From Nostoc sp. 'Peltigera membranacea cyanobiont' N6 (lineage in GTDB: Bacteria; Cyanobacteriota; Cyanobacteriia; Cyanobacteriales; Nostocaceae), in NCBI RefSeq assembly GCF_002949735.1, contig NZ_CP026681.1, positions 496,001 through 560,000 on the forward strand: a stretch of DNA of 64,000 nucleotides, read 5' to 3'. Of the stretch, positions 44,243 through 54,172 are shown piece after piece. How positions within the stretch are numbered: position 1 is the first letter of the stretch; each line of letters starts with the position of its first letter. The translations under genes and the position numbers were made by a program. The notes beneath the pieces are model-generated. The model was not told the DNA's origin and searched no databases. It saw only the letters and a program-made list of their open reading frames with translations.

Positions 44243-45352
44243 TTAGTCATTAGGAATCACTGCACTCGGTCGCAGCCAGTAGTTCAACTCTGGTGCAGTA
44301 AATGCTTGGCGGATTTCTTTTCGTTCCTGGTTTAAAACCATCGGACGCTGTACACCAGCAAGAAACTGCACATCATAAAGCTCTTGACAGCCTGCGGTGA
44401 ATTTCAGCATCCCTACCTGCTGCCCATTTCGTAAATCCACTACTGCCACACCACATAGCAACTGCTCAAAGCGTTGGGCAATGGGCAACCCCCCAAAAAT
44501 GTGCCGTTCCCGAATCTGGCAAAGTCCCACTAGGGCGTAATATCCCACGCAGCACAACCCCCGCAGAAATCCAGGGAGTACACAGACTACCTGTTTGTCG
44601 CCTGATTCTGGATGAATGCGCCATATTTCCCCAGCACCAGAATTGAGCAGCCACAAAAATCCGTCATGCCAGATTGGGGAATGGGGCATTGATAATCCAT
44701 CTACAATAATTTCATTGCTCTCTACTTCCACAACGACCCCACCGTTGGCTTTACCTGGTCGCCATCCACCGACGGTATCTGTCGCACCAAGGGCAGTCAC
44801 ATACTTGGGGTTGCCATCCACCATCGCCAATCCATTCAGGTGGCAGCGGTCTTCTGGTACTACTTGGGAAATAAATTTGGGATGCCAGCGCGGTACAAAG
44901 CTAAAGTCTGGACTCAAGGCAGAGAGACAGGAAAAGCGGGTATTGACAATCCATAGTCCTTCTCTGCCAAATTCTAGGTCGTGAATGTTCAAGTCGCCTG
45001 TGAAGTATGCCATCCGTGGTAGGTAGAGGGCATCGTAGCGTCCGGGCTGGTCTTCTAAAAACTCATAAGCTAATGCGGGCGCATTGGCTAACAAACAGAC
45101 TTCGTGATGGCTTGCCAGTGCCAGACGGGAACCATGAACTGCTAACCCCATTGGTTTAGAAAATTGGCGTAACAGCATGGTAATCTGTTGTCCATTCCAG
45201 CCCACAACTGCTAGTTTCCCGGCTTGGTAGGTGGTGATGGCAACTGAGCCTCCTGCTTGACTTAGCCAGGAGATAAATCCGCGATCGGCATCACACTGAA
45301 TGAAGTTATTCTCTTCTGGGGCAGTACTGGTAGTGGTAGAGGTGGCTAACAT
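44243..45352 (-). CDS. TIGR03032-family beta-propeller-like protein
   Basis: This 369-residue protein contains the distinctive TIGR03032 blocks: FISWLSQAGGSVAITTYQAGKLAVVG, FSKPMGLAV, LNIHDLEFGREGLWIVNTRFSCLSALS, HLNGLAMVDGNPKYVTALGATDTVGGWR and NSGAGEIWRI. The repeated LW-x-N/W strands suggest a propeller. There is no signal peptide. The family is of unknown function and is often found near large repeat or secreted proteins; here it lies 65 bases upstream of the RTX gene on the same strand, so the two may be co-transcribed. That link is inferred. Confidence 0.88.
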   Translation of the reverse strand: MLATSTTTSTAPEENNFIQCDADRGFISWLSQAGGSVAITTYQAGKLAVVGWNGQQITMLLRQFSKPMGLAVHGSRLALASHHEVCLLANAPALAYEFLEDQPGRYDALYLPRMAYFTGDLNIHDLEFGREGLWIVNTRFSCLSALSPDFSFVPRWHPKFISQVVPEDRCHLNGLAMVDGNPKYVTALGATDTVGGWRPGKANGGVVVEVESNEIIVDGLSMPHSPIWHDGFLWLLNSGAGEIWRIHPESGDKQVVCVLPGFLRGLCCVGYYALVGLCQIRERHIFGGLPIAQRFEQLLCGVAVVDLRNGQQVGMLKFTAGCQELYDVQFLAGVQRPMVLNQERKEIRQAFTAPELNYWLRPSAVIPND

Positions 45353-46150
45353 AAATAAGTTGAATTAAATTTCAAATTTTGTTGGGGAAATTTGGATTTA
45401 GTTGAATACAAAAAAAGAGTCAGTGGCTCTAGCCCTTAAAATTGAGCAATTTATCGCTCACTATGAATCGTGAAAAACTAATGACACAGAATAGGTAAGG
45501 TGAATTTTGAAGGGGAATCAACCACAGAGGCACAGAGAACACAGAGTCAGAGGAAAAAAAGATGTTTAAGAAGTATCTCACTCAGCAAACTTGGCTTCAT
45601 AGACTACTAAGCGTGTCATAATTGTTAATAAACAAGCCTGTACTAGGAACACACCTAAATCGCCCCCAGACAACAAGTCACGCCGCTATAAAGCTAAAGC
45701 TGCACTGGATTTAATCTTTGTAAACATTTTGAACTTAGTTTTTTTATAATTTCTTAGTGGTAAATTTTATTTAGCATTACATTGTCATAATAAAGACTAT
45801 TCCTTTAAATAAAATCTGTATTTTTACTGAACATAAAACTTGTTCAAAACTTTAATAATTCGCAGCCCGCCTCAGCAGTTTTCTTGTTATGTCGAGAAGC
45901 ATTAAACTTGAAAAAGTTCGTAGGAGTGACATTGCCAACTGCTATATTAGGTATTGAGCCGAGATCCGTAGAAGTGCGATAAATAAGCTTGAAATTAGTG
46001 AGGACAAAAGTAATAAATACTACAACAAGTACTAAGCAATATCTGAAATCCCTACTAAAAAAGGATTATAAAGAAAATTGTTATTTAAGCTGAAATTACC
46101 CAAAAAAGCTTTTTTTGGGTGTGCCATTTGAAGTGTACTGCGGAGGTAGG
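45353..46150. other. Intergenic region of about 800 bp
   Basis: No credible gene. A CACAGAGGCACAGAGAACACAGAG short repeat lies near 45525-45550, a type dispersed in Nostoc-type genomes. The rest is AT-rich. A poly-A/poly-T hairpin (46098-46120) sits just upstream of cysC. Confidence 0.55.
46098..46120 (+). terminator. A/T-rich hairpin in the cysC leader (possible attenuator)
   Basis: ACCCAAAAAA pairs with TTTTTTTGGGT around GC. It lies 31 bases before the cysC ATG. It could terminate transcription entering from upstream or attenuate cysC. Confidence 0.4.
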
Positions 46151-46705
46151 ATGAGACAAGAAGAGTATGGTGTGACAGTATGGTTCACTGGTCTCAGTGG
46201 TGCAGGGAAAACTACTATCTGTCAATTTGTGGAGAAGGAACTGCGGATACAGGGATATAGAGTTGAAGTTCTGGATGGCGATGCGGTGCGTCAGAATCTA
46301 TGTAAAGGGTTGGGTTTCAGTAAAGAAGATCGAGAAGAGAATATTCGGCGCATTGGCTTTGTGGCTCATCTTCTTGCCAGAAATAATGTAATTGTATTGG
46401 TTTCGACCATTTCTCCTTACCGCGAAATTCGAGAAGAAGTGCGCCAAAATATTCCATATTTCATTGAAGTTTACGTCAATGCATCATTAGAAGTTTGTGA
46501 ACAGCGAGATGTAAAAGGCTTATATAAAAAAGCTAGATCCGGGGAGATTAAGCACTTCACTGGTATTGACGATCCGTATGAAATACCACTTCATCCTGAA
46601 GTTGAATGCAAGACTAACCAAGAAAGTGTTATCCAAAGTGCAACTAAGGTTTTAGAAAAGCTGGAAGAGTTGGGTTATATAGTTCCTAATGTGAATAAAT
46701 TATGA
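46151..46705 (+). CDS. cysC: Adenylylsulfate (APS) kinase
   Basis: CysC phosphorylates adenosine 5'-phosphosulfate to PAPS in sulfate assimilation. The P-loop is GLSGAGKTT, followed by VLDGDAVRQNLCKGLGFSKEDREENIRRIG, ISPYREIREEVR, and VNASLEVCEQRDVKGLYKKARSGEIKHFTGIDDPYE, all standard for the family. Length 184 residues. The ATG at 46151 is preceded by GGAGG (46142-46146), an almost ideal ribosome-binding site; an upstream GTG or TTG in frame at 46115 is rejected. No other sulfate-assimilation gene is adjacent. Stand-alone cysC genes also supply PAPS for sulfotransferases, which cannot be tested here. Confidence 0.96.
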   Translation: MRQEEYGVTVWFTGLSGAGKTTICQFVEKELRIQGYRVEVLDGDAVRQNLCKGLGFSKEDREENIRRIGFVAHLLARNNVIVLVSTISPYREIREEVRQNIPYFIEVYVNASLEVCEQRDVKGLYKKARSGEIKHFTGIDDPYEIPLHPEVECKTNQESVIQSATKVLEKLEELGYIVPNVNKL

Positions 46706-46729
46706 GTTAAAGAAAGTTTTTAACTCATA
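46701..46729. terminator. Bidirectional hairpin overlapping the cysC stop
   Basis: An 11-bp perfect stem TATGAGTTAAA/TTTAACTCATA has a 7-base loop. The cysC TGA is within the left arm. It separates convergent cysC and the ABC1 kinase gene. Confidence 0.65.
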
Positions 46730-46736
46730 ACTCTTA

Positions 46737-48728
46737 CTAGGATGCTAATAATTGCCGAATCATCCTAGCTACAGCTTTTTGTGTAAAGCGGCTGGCAATT
46801 TGTTGACCTAAACGTTGTACATCTGAATTTACCAATAACTGGGCAACTTTGGGCGCAAATTGTATTGGATCAAAGCCTTGTGTTTCTTGGAGAATACCTA
46901 ATATACGTTTAATATGCTCTAAAGTTTGTTGTTGCTCAACTGTTGCTGCTGGAGTTTCATTAACTGCTGTCAAACCAACACGTTCGCGCAACAATGAGGT
47001 AAAGTTATGCAAAACATTTTTACCTAAAGCATCGAGTCCGCTAACAGATTCATCTACTAGCTTGTCACGAATAAAAGCACCGCGTTCAGATGATAAAAAT
47101 TCTATCCCTTGATTCAGTACTAAGTTGAAGTCGTAGTCTTGACTATTACGCGCATTACGTAACAAGTTCTCTAAGCGATTCCAGCGAAATCTCCCATCTT
47201 TAAATAGCAAATCTTGCAATGATGCTCTTAATTGCGGTGCTGGATCTGTTAACAGGCGTTTGGAAACGTAAGGATAAGCTTCGCTGAGGACTTTAAAGTT
47301 GGGATCTATAAATATTGCAATCCCTTCGAGGGTAACGAGGGAACGAATAATTAAGGCGTAGTAAGGCGGTACGCGGAAAGGATACTCATACATCAAAGCC
47401 GATAGTTCATCGGTGATGCTTTTAATGTTAAGGTCGGCAACGCTGGCTCCTTGGGCATCTGCAAAGACTCTAGCAAAAGCTGGGATAATCGGTGTTAAAT
47501 CGGTTTCTGGTGATAAGAAGTCTAATTTAACGTAGTCTTTTGCTAACCCTTCAAAGTCCCGATTGACGACGTGAACGATCGCTTCAATTAAACCATAACG
47601 CTGTGGTGGCTTAATCTCGCTCATCATTCCGAAGTCGAGATAAGCTAATTTGCCATCTGGTGTTGCTAATAAATTACCAGGGTGGGGATCGGCGTGGAAA
47701 AATCCATGTTCTAGGAGTTGGCGCAGGGAACACTGGACACCTACTTCAATTAGATAACGAGCATCTATGCCTTGGGCGCTAATTTCTTCTGTCTGGGTTA
47801 ATTTAATACCGTTAATCCATTCCATCGTCAAGACGCGACGATTGGTATATTCCCAGTAAATTTTTGGTACGTAGATGTCTTTTATATGACCGTATAACTC
47901 GAAAAATCTTTCGGCATTTTCACCTTCATGAATATAGTCCATCTCTTCAAAGATGCGATCGCCTAATTCATCAAGAATCCCAACTAAGTCACTTCTTACC
48001 CGTTTGACCTTTTTCTGCACCCAAGCCGCGAGTTTACGCAAGATATACAAGTCAATAGCGATCCGCTCTCTTAAGTCCGGGCGTTGGACTTTTACCGCGA
48101 CTTCTTCACCTGTTTTTAGCTTACCTTTATAGACTTGTCCCAAGGAAGCCGCAGCAATTGGCTGGGTGGAGAGTTCGGCGTAAACCTCTTCTGGAGGTGC
48201 GCCTAGTTCTTCCTGGATAAACTGGTAAGCAAGTTCGTTAGGAAAAGGTGGTAATTGGTCTTGTAGTTTAGTTAATTCTTCTAAGAATACGGTAGGAACT
48301 AAATCTGGTCTGGTGGACAAAGCTTGTCCAATTTTGATGTAAGCAGGCCCCAGTTTGGTCAGCAATTCTCGTAGCTGAGTGGCTCGGCGGCGGTCATTTT
48401 TGACGACAATTCCCCGTTTACTGTCCGACCACAACCCAAAAACAAAGGAGAAAGTCGGCCCCAACACGGCGAAAATCCGCCGTAAAACTTGCAGGGGTCT
48501 ATTTTGGTAGTGCGCCGCTATGCTCACAGGATCGTAAAGCGTCTCAGGTTGAGCAGATATCCTCACCTTTTGGGCAGCTAAGAGTCTTGGCGAACGTACA
48601 ACTAAGCTTGATGTACCATTTTCTTCTGGCACTATATCTATAACGTCCAGTTCGCCTCGGCTATCTGTGCCGTTGCGACTGTCCTCCTGAATCGGTCGGG
48701 AACTAGGGGGAAGTGTCTTAACAATCAT
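46737..48728 (-). CDS. ABC1/UbiB-family (AarF) atypical protein kinase
   Basis: A 663-residue member of the ABC1 (UbiB/ADCK) family. Diagnostic motifs are the N-terminal KIGQ region (LLTKLGPAYIKIGQALSTRPDLVP), the Ala-rich loop PIAAASLGQVYKGKL replacing the usual Gly loop, catalytic Lys in VAVKVQRP, HADPHPGN and the DFG-like LDFGMM. In cyanobacteria these proteins are linked to plastoquinone or tocopherol metabolism, as in plastids. The C-terminus (about residues 500-660) is helical, possibly membrane-associated. The ATG at 48728 was preferred; a GTG at 48740 is an alternative. Neither has a clear ribosome-binding site. Substrate unknown. Confidence 0.92.
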   Translation of the reverse strand: MIVKTLPPSSRPIQEDSRNGTDSRGELDVIDIVPEENGTSSLVVRSPRLLAAQKVRISAQPETLYDPVSIAAHYQNRPLQVLRRIFAVLGPTFSFVFGLWSDSKRGIVVKNDRRRATQLRELLTKLGPAYIKIGQALSTRPDLVPTVFLEELTKLQDQLPPFPNELAYQFIQEELGAPPEEVYAELSTQPIAAASLGQVYKGKLKTGEEVAVKVQRPDLRERIAIDLYILRKLAAWVQKKVKRVRSDLVGILDELGDRIFEEMDYIHEGENAERFFELYGHIKDIYVPKIYWEYTNRRVLTMEWINGIKLTQTEEISAQGIDARYLIEVGVQCSLRQLLEHGFFHADPHPGNLLATPDGKLAYLDFGMMSEIKPPQRYGLIEAIVHVVNRDFEGLAKDYVKLDFLSPETDLTPIIPAFARVFADAQGASVADLNIKSITDELSALMYEYPFRVPPYYALIIRSLVTLEGIAIFIDPNFKVLSEAYPYVSKRLLTDPAPQLRASLQDLLFKDGRFRWNRLENLLRNARNSQDYDFNLVLNQGIEFLSSERGAFIRDKLVDESVSGLDALGKNVLHNFTSLLRERVGLTAVNETPAATVEQQQTLEHIKRILGILQETQGFDPIQFAPKVAQLLVNSDVQRLGQQIASRFTQKAVARMIRQLLAS

Positions 48729-48780
48729 GAAGAAGGCCACCAGTCAGAACGATCACATTAAGGATTGTAACAATTTCTTT

Positions 48781-48880
48781 ACGAATTGGGAATTGGGCAT
48801 TGGGAATTGAAAAGAGCGGAGGGGAAAACTAATCTCCCTGCTCCCTGCTCCCTTGCTTCTTCCCCATTCCCAATGCCCAA
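48781..48880. repeat. Degenerate STRR cluster upstream of recN
   Basis: Heptamer-like GAATTGG, GCATTGG, CTCCCTG and CCCAATG units fill much of the 280-base gap between the divergent ABC1 kinase gene and recN. Confidence 0.7.
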
Positions 48881-49008
48881 AGTTTTGTTACAGTTAAACG
48901 GTCATACTAGTTCAATAGTATTAGGTATTGCTAGTTGCTGAAATATCATACCTATTGTCCTGTAAATTAGAAGTATCCGGCATCTGCCCTTGTGGAGAAT
49001 TTGGCTTG

Positions 49009-50757
49009 ATGTTGCTTTGTCTGCGAATTGAAAACTTTGCCCTAATCGACCAACTGGAATTGGAATTTGGCGCTGGACTAAATGTGCTTACAGGTGAAAC
49101 CGGCGCTGGAAAATCGATTATTTTGGATGCCATTGATGCCGCTTTAGGCGGTAAAGTCTCTAGTCGAGTGATTCGCACGGGGACGAGTCGCGCAATGGTA
49201 GAAGCGACTTTCACCTCAAATGCCCCCTTAGCCGCTTGGTTGACCGAACAAGAAATAGATTTGCTTGATGAAAATTCCGTAGTCATTAGCCGAGAAATCA
49301 CAGCTACTGCTAGTAATATCCGCAGCCGATCGCGGGTAAATGGTGTGTTGGTAAATCGGCAGATTATGGGAGGAATGCGCGATCGCTTGGTGGAAATCAC
49401 AGCCCAAGGTCAAACGGTGCAAGTAGGACAATCTGCCCAAGTCCGCGACTGGCTGGATTTATATGGTGGCGACTCTCTAATGCAGCAACGCCATAAAGTC
49501 GCCACGAGTTTCACTACTTACCAACAGGCGCATTTAGCGCTAGAAAAACGCCGGACATCGGAACGGGAACGGTTACAGCAACTCGATTTACTCGCTTATC
49601 AAGTGCAGGAATTGGGAGCAGCGAATCTGTGCGAACCGAATGAGTTGGAACAGTTGGGACAAGAACGGGAACGCCTGAATCATGTCGTCGATTTGCAACA
49701 GATGAGTTACAAGGTCTATGAGGCTTTGTATCAAAACGATCGTGAAACTCCTGCCGCCGCAGATTTGTTGGGAGACAGTGAAGCGATATTAAATGACATG
49801 GTGGAGTATGATACCCAACTACAACACTTGTTGGAGTTGGTGCGAGACGCGCAAGCTGCGGTAATGGAAGTGGGAAGACAGATTAATGCTTATGGGGATG
49901 GTTTGGAAGCCGATCCGCAGCGATTGGAAGAGGTGGAAGAACGGATTCAGGAATTAAAGCAAATTTGCCGCAAATATGGGCCGACACTTACAGAAGCGAT
50001 CGCTTATTACCAACGCATCCAAGGGGAGCTAGGCGAACTTAACGATAGCGAACAATCAATTGAAAAGCTAGAACAGCAAGAAAAGGCGTGTTTTGAAAAA
50101 CTTACCCAAGCAACTAATCAGTTAACTCAACTGCGGAGTAAGGCGGCTGCTAATTTAGAATCACGTTTGATAGCTGAACTCAAGCCTTTAGCGATGGAAA
50201 AGGTAAAGTTTCTGGTTGAGATAATGCCTGCTTTCCCCACTGCTATGGGAGCAGATAAAATTACTTTTACATTTAGTTCCAATCCTGGAGAACCACTGCA
50301 ACCTTTAACGGAAGTTGCTTCTGGTGGGGAAATGAGCCGCTTTTTATTGGCGCTGAAAGCTTGTTTTTCTCAAGTTGATGTGGCTGGGACAATGGTATTT
50401 GATGAAATTGATGTCGGCGTTTCGGGAAGAGTCGCCCAAGCGATCGCAGAAAAATTACACCAGCTAAGTCAACGCAACCAAGTATTGTGTGTTACCCACC
50501 AGCCTTTAGTTGCAGCAATGGCCGATCGCCATTTCCGGGTAGATAAGCAAACGATTAATCAAGGTAAAGGTAAAAAAGCTAACAATGGCAACGCTGAACA
50601 GCGTACTGTTGTGAGAGTTACTACCTTGGACAATTTAACTACTCGCCGGGAAGAATTAGCACAGTTAGCTGGTGGTAAATCTGCAAGTGATGCGATCGCT
50701 TTTGCCGAATCTCTGTTATTGCAAGCTGCTAACCACCGTCAAAAAATTAAAAATTAA
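49009..50757 (+). CDS. recN: DNA repair protein RecN
   Basis: RecN is an SMC-like ATPase acting in recombinational repair of double-strand breaks. The N-terminus starts MLLCLRIENFALIDQLELEF followed by Walker A TGETGAGKSI. A central coiled coil of about 300 residues separates it from the C-terminal lobe with signature EVASGGEMSRFLLALK and Walker B MVFDEIDVGVSG. The ATG at 49009 aligns with RecN; a further 27 codons are open upstream (to 48928) but do not resemble the family. The 582-residue length is normal. The stop is 8 bases from the stop of the convergent efeB gene. Confidence 0.96.
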   Translation: MLLCLRIENFALIDQLELEFGAGLNVLTGETGAGKSIILDAIDAALGGKVSSRVIRTGTSRAMVEATFTSNAPLAAWLTEQEIDLLDENSVVISREITATASNIRSRSRVNGVLVNRQIMGGMRDRLVEITAQGQTVQVGQSAQVRDWLDLYGGDSLMQQRHKVATSFTTYQQAHLALEKRRTSERERLQQLDLLAYQVQELGAANLCEPNELEQLGQERERLNHVVDLQQMSYKVYEALYQNDRETPAAADLLGDSEAILNDMVEYDTQLQHLLELVRDAQAAVMEVGRQINAYGDGLEADPQRLEEVEERIQELKQICRKYGPTLTEAIAYYQRIQGELGELNDSEQSIEKLEQQEKACFEKLTQATNQLTQLRSKAAANLESRLIAELKPLAMEKVKFLVEIMPAFPTAMGADKITFTFSSNPGEPLQPLTEVASGGEMSRFLLALKACFSQVDVAGTMVFDEIDVGVSGRVAQAIAEKLHQLSQRNQVLCVTHQPLVAAMADRHFRVDKQTINQGKGKKANNGNAEQRTVVRVTTLDNLTTRREELAQLAGGKSASDAIAFAESLLLQAANHRQKIKN

Positions 50758-50765
50758 ACATAAAT

Positions 50766-52034
50766 TTACACCGTTGATGCTTCTAGTAATGATTGACCGA
50801 GATAACCTCCTTCAGCTTTGACACCAGGTAAAGCAAAGAAATATCCACCACCAATAGGGCGAATATACTCCTCCAAAGGTTCCCCACTTAAGCGATTTTG
50901 CACCGTCACAAAGCCCTTTTCTAAATCAGCCTGAAAACAGACAAACAACAAACCCATATCTAAATGTCCAGATTTGTCAAAGCCGCGTGAATAGTTGAAA
51001 CCACGCCGCAGAATCAAACCCAATTCTGATTTTCGGGGATTAGCAAGGCGGATATGGGCATCTAGGGGGATTTGTTGACCTTTGGGATCTTGAGCATAAT
51101 TGGGAATATCTTTCTCGTGGTTCATCCCCAAGGGTGCGCCAGAATCCTTACTGCGGCCAATAATTGTCTGTTGCTCCTGTAGTGGTGTCCGATCCCAGCG
51201 TTCGACTAAGTTGCGGATTACCCGCACTACTTGATAGCTTCCCCCTGCTGTCCAAGCTGGTTCGCCACTTTTTGGCTCTACCCAGACAATCCGGTTCATC
51301 AATTTTTCATCGCTAGCATCTAGATTTGCTGTACCATCTTTGAAACCAAGTAGGTTACGCACTGTGGTTTTGCCAAGCTTTTTATGAGTATTGGGTGGTA
51401 GAAAACCCTCTATTTGCCAACGCAGAGTTATCAAGTCAGGCAGATTCTTGATAATATCCCGCAAAGCGTGGATATTCGCTTCTTCTGTGTTGGCACAAAA
51501 TTGCAGCAGTATATCCCCATGACACAAATCCGGGTCAAGTTGGTCATTGGAAAAACCTGGCATGGTGCTTAACCGCTTGGGTTTTAATTTGCCAAGTCCA
51601 AAACGGTTATCGAAAAGCGAATCCCCCACTGCTAGGGTGATGGTGAGGTTATCTGGAACCACTACAGACCCAAGAATTCCCGAATCATTGGGTGGAAATT
51701 TGGGGTCGCGGAGCTTGGGTGTTCCCCCTGCCATGAGAAACTGAATGCGATCGCTCAAGGTTTGAAACAATCGTACTAAATCCGCTTTGGTTTTAGCTGT
51801 TGTGTCAAATGCCACCATCAAGGCAGAAGCCGGCACAGGGGTAATAATACCTGCTTGGTGAATACCAAAAAATGGCACAGTCTCTTCCGATGGGTCTTCA
51901 GCACTTTCCGAAAAAGTGCGATAACCCAAACTGGTCAAAGCTGCTACTCCACCGGCTGCCGCCATCCCAATGAGCAAGTCACGACGGCTGATTCGGGGAG
52001 TAATGCGTAAACTTGGTTGCTCTGAACTAGACAT
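50766..52034 (-). CDS. efeB: Dye-decolorising peroxidase, Tat-exported (EfeB-type)
   Basis: This 422-residue haem peroxidase of the iron-uptake system EfeUOB acts in the periplasm. The N-terminus has a twin-arginine signal (RISRRDLLIGMAAAGG), implying export of the folded, cofactor-loaded protein. The DyP hallmark GFKDGTAN (GXXDG) gives the distal Asp, and DAHIRLANPR gives the proximal haem His. The ending GGGYFFALPG is typical. It is the third gene of a minus-strand operon efeU-efeO-efeB with 29-31-base gaps. In bacteria it may oxidise ferrous iron or release iron from haem; the exact reaction is debated. Confidence 0.95.
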   Translation of the reverse strand: MSSSEQPSLRITPRISRRDLLIGMAAAGGVAALTSLGYRTFSESAEDPSEETVPFFGIHQAGIITPVPASALMVAFDTTAKTKADLVRLFQTLSDRIQFLMAGGTPKLRDPKFPPNDSGILGSVVVPDNLTITLAVGDSLFDNRFGLGKLKPKRLSTMPGFSNDQLDPDLCHGDILLQFCANTEEANIHALRDIIKNLPDLITLRWQIEGFLPPNTHKKLGKTTVRNLLGFKDGTANLDASDEKLMNRIVWVEPKSGEPAWTAGGSYQVVRVIRNLVERWDRTPLQEQQTIIGRSKDSGAPLGMNHEKDIPNYAQDPKGQQIPLDAHIRLANPRKSELGLILRRGFNYSRGFDKSGHLDMGLLFVCFQADLEKGFVTVQNRLSGEPLEEYIRPIGGGYFFALPGVKAEGGYLGQSLLEASTV

Positions 52035-52063
52035 AGTTTACTCCTCTGGGAATTATTGATAAA

Positions 52064-53254
52064 TTAGTTCACGCCTAGAGTGCCGCGCAGTTGAGACAAA
52101 TCTTCCGAAAGAGCAGCGATCGCTGTTTTCATATCTTTCTTGTCTGTTTCGCTTACTTTGTCGTAGGTAGCAAAACCACCATCAGGGGTTTTATACTTAG
52201 CAAGTCCTTGATTAACTTTGGTAAAGTTAGCATCCACACGCGCTAGTAAATCTGGGTTGGCTTTTTGAATGACGGGGCGCAATAACTCCACAATTTTTTG
52301 GGAACCCTCGACGTTAGCGCTGAAGTCCCACAGGTCAGTATGGCTGTAACGGTCTTCTTCTCCAGAAATTTTGGTAGCAGCCACTTCTTCAATCAACCCA
52401 GCAGCACCGCCAACCATATTTTTCGGTTCAATGGTCAAGGTAGCAATGCGCTTTTGTAATTCCAGTCCATCTTTCTGTAGCTTTTCGGCAAAAGGTTTCA
52501 TCCCTTTTGTCGTTTTGTCCTGGAATAAAGCTTTCTCTATGCGATGGTATCCAGTGAATTGCGGGTCAGCCTCTTTTTTTGCAAAGTCATCGGCACGGGA
52601 ATCCATCGTTTTATCGAGGTCGGAGAATAATTCAGCTATCGGTTCTGCACGTTCCCAGTGAACATGGGTAGAGGCATAAAGTTTCTGGGCTTTAGGAAGG
52701 TCGCCAGCAATCACGGCATCGGTGAAGGTCTTGTTGTCTGCCACCAGTTGGTCAACTTCTTTGGTGACGTAGACTTTATACTCTGCGATCGCACCTACTA
52801 ATTTACCTCGATCTATAGTCCCTTTGGCTTGAGAATCTCCAACTCCTGCTTTGACAGTGATTTTCCCTTTGGGATTGCTGCGTAAACCGCAAGCCATATC
52901 ATATTCACCTGGTTCTAGATTGGTTTTGAGTTTTTGAACGAAGCCAGGAGCAATATTTTCCCGTTCCTCAATGACTTTCACCCCAGACAAAATCTCCCAC
53001 TCCAAAGGTTGGCTGCTTTTATTGGTAAGCACAAAGCTGTTTTGCCCAGATGCTACCGTCAGCTGATTGGGTTCGCAACCTTTATCTGTCACAGTCAAGG
53101 CAGTTTCGGCAGAATTGTTAGTAGAAGTATCGCTAGCTACTTTCGCTTCTGGAGAATTACTCCCGGAAGTATCATTTGATTTATTCGATTCACAGGCCGC
53201 TACTGTCAAGGCAATCAGACAGATAATTGTTGAGTGCTTTAAAAAATTTTTCAT
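52064..53254 (-). CDS. efeO: Iron-uptake periplasmic lipoprotein EfeO (cupredoxin plus imelysin-type M75 domain)
   Basis: The lipoprotein signal (ICLIALTVAACESN, lipobox VAAC) is followed by a cupredoxin-like domain (residues about 45-140: VASGQNSFVLTNKSSQPLEWEI, MACGLRSNPKGKITVKAG). The M75 (imelysin) peptidase-like domain follows, with the metal-ligand HXXE motif in STHVHWERAEP. The protein delivers iron to the EfeU permease. It is the middle gene of efeUOB. The 396-residue length agrees with full-length EfeO having both domains. Confidence 0.95.
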   Translation of the reverse strand: MKNFLKHSTIICLIALTVAACESNKSNDTSGSNSPEAKVASDTSTNNSAETALTVTDKGCEPNQLTVASGQNSFVLTNKSSQPLEWEILSGVKVIEERENIAPGFVQKLKTNLEPGEYDMACGLRSNPKGKITVKAGVGDSQAKGTIDRGKLVGAIAEYKVYVTKEVDQLVADNKTFTDAVIAGDLPKAQKLYASTHVHWERAEPIAELFSDLDKTMDSRADDFAKKEADPQFTGYHRIEKALFQDKTTKGMKPFAEKLQKDGLELQKRIATLTIEPKNMVGGAAGLIEEVAATKISGEEDRYSHTDLWDFSANVEGSQKIVELLRPVIQKANPDLLARVDANFTKVNQGLAKYKTPDGGFATYDKVSETDKKDMKTAIAALSEDLSQLRGTLGVN

Positions 53255-53285
53255 TGTTTTATTTCTCCTAAAAATTATTGAAGTA

Positions 53286-54119
53286 CTAAGAATGTCTTGC
53301 TGTAGGCTTCTGTCCAGCGTTATCCCCCAAGAAGAACAGCAACATGGTAGGAATTAGATAACCACAATAGGCGATCGCCTCGCTCACCGTCGGGGCATCG
53401 TTATACCCAAAAAATCCCGCCAAAAGTGAACCTATAAACCCATTATTAGGAATTACTCCACTAGCATCAAATACCACTGTTTGCAGTAAATTCCACACCC
53501 CAGCTTCATGGAAAGCTCTCACCCCACTTGCTAAGAGTCCAGCAGCAACCAAGATAATAAAGGCTCCTGTCCATTTAAAAAATCGCCGCAGATTGATGCG
53601 AATACCACCTTGGTAAATACCTATACCTACGGCTACTGCTGCTGCATATCCAAATAATGCTCCCATTGGAGCTTGAATTCCCAAATTTTGCTGGAATGTT
53701 GCCAGTAGAAACACTACTGTTTCCAAACCTTCTCGCAGCACAGCAAAAAATGCCATTCCCACCAATGCTGTACCCCATTTATCCCCTGACTGAATGGCTG
53801 TTTCAATTTGAGACTGTAACTCGCCTTTCATAGAACGAGCCGCACGGCGCATCCAAAAAACCATCCAGGTGAGAACCGCAACTGCGACGATGGAAATTAC
53901 TGCTGCAAATAATTCTTGTTCTTGTTGTGGAAAATCCTGGCTAGTTACTTGCAAAATAATTGCAGCTACTAGACAAAAAAAAGTCGCTAGTGCAATGCCA
54001 ACCCACACTGACTTCATCAAATGGGTACGCCCAGTTTGCTTAAGATAACTAGCAATTATGCCCACGACAAGTGCAGCTTCAACGCCCTCTCGGAACATGA
54101 TCAAGAAGGGAAAAAGCAT
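53286..54119 (-). CDS. efeU: Iron permease EfeU (FTR1 family)
   Basis: A 277-residue, seven-helix high-affinity iron permease. Both REXXE motifs needed for iron transport are present: FREGVEAALV (residues 9-18) and LREGLETVVF (about 158-167). It is the first gene of the operon; the ATG at 54119 is followed by efeO after 31 bases. A possible Fur-type site lies about 35-50 bases upstream. Confidence 0.95.
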   Translation of the reverse strand: MLFPFLIMFREGVEAALVVGIIASYLKQTGRTHLMKSVWVGIALATFFCLVAAIILQVTSQDFPQQEQELFAAVISIVAVAVLTWMVFWMRRAARSMKGELQSQIETAIQSGDKWGTALVGMAFFAVLREGLETVVFLLATFQQNLGIQAPMGALFGYAAAVAVGIGIYQGGIRINLRRFFKWTGAFIILVAAGLLASGVRAFHEAGVWNLLQTVVFDASGVIPNNGFIGSLLAGFFGYNDAPTVSEAIAYCGYLIPTMLLFFLGDNAGQKPTARHS

Positions 54120-54151
54120 GGATTACCTTATTAGTTATAATTACTATCAAA

Positions 54152-54172
54152 TCATCATGAGAATAATAACTT
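54152..54172. promoter_or_regulatory. Possible Fur box upstream of efeU
   Basis: On the minus strand AAGTTATTATTCTCATGATGA lies about 35 bases before the efeU start and partly resembles the A/T-rich inverted heptamers of Fur sites. It is a visual match only, with several deviations from the consensus. Confidence 0.35.
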
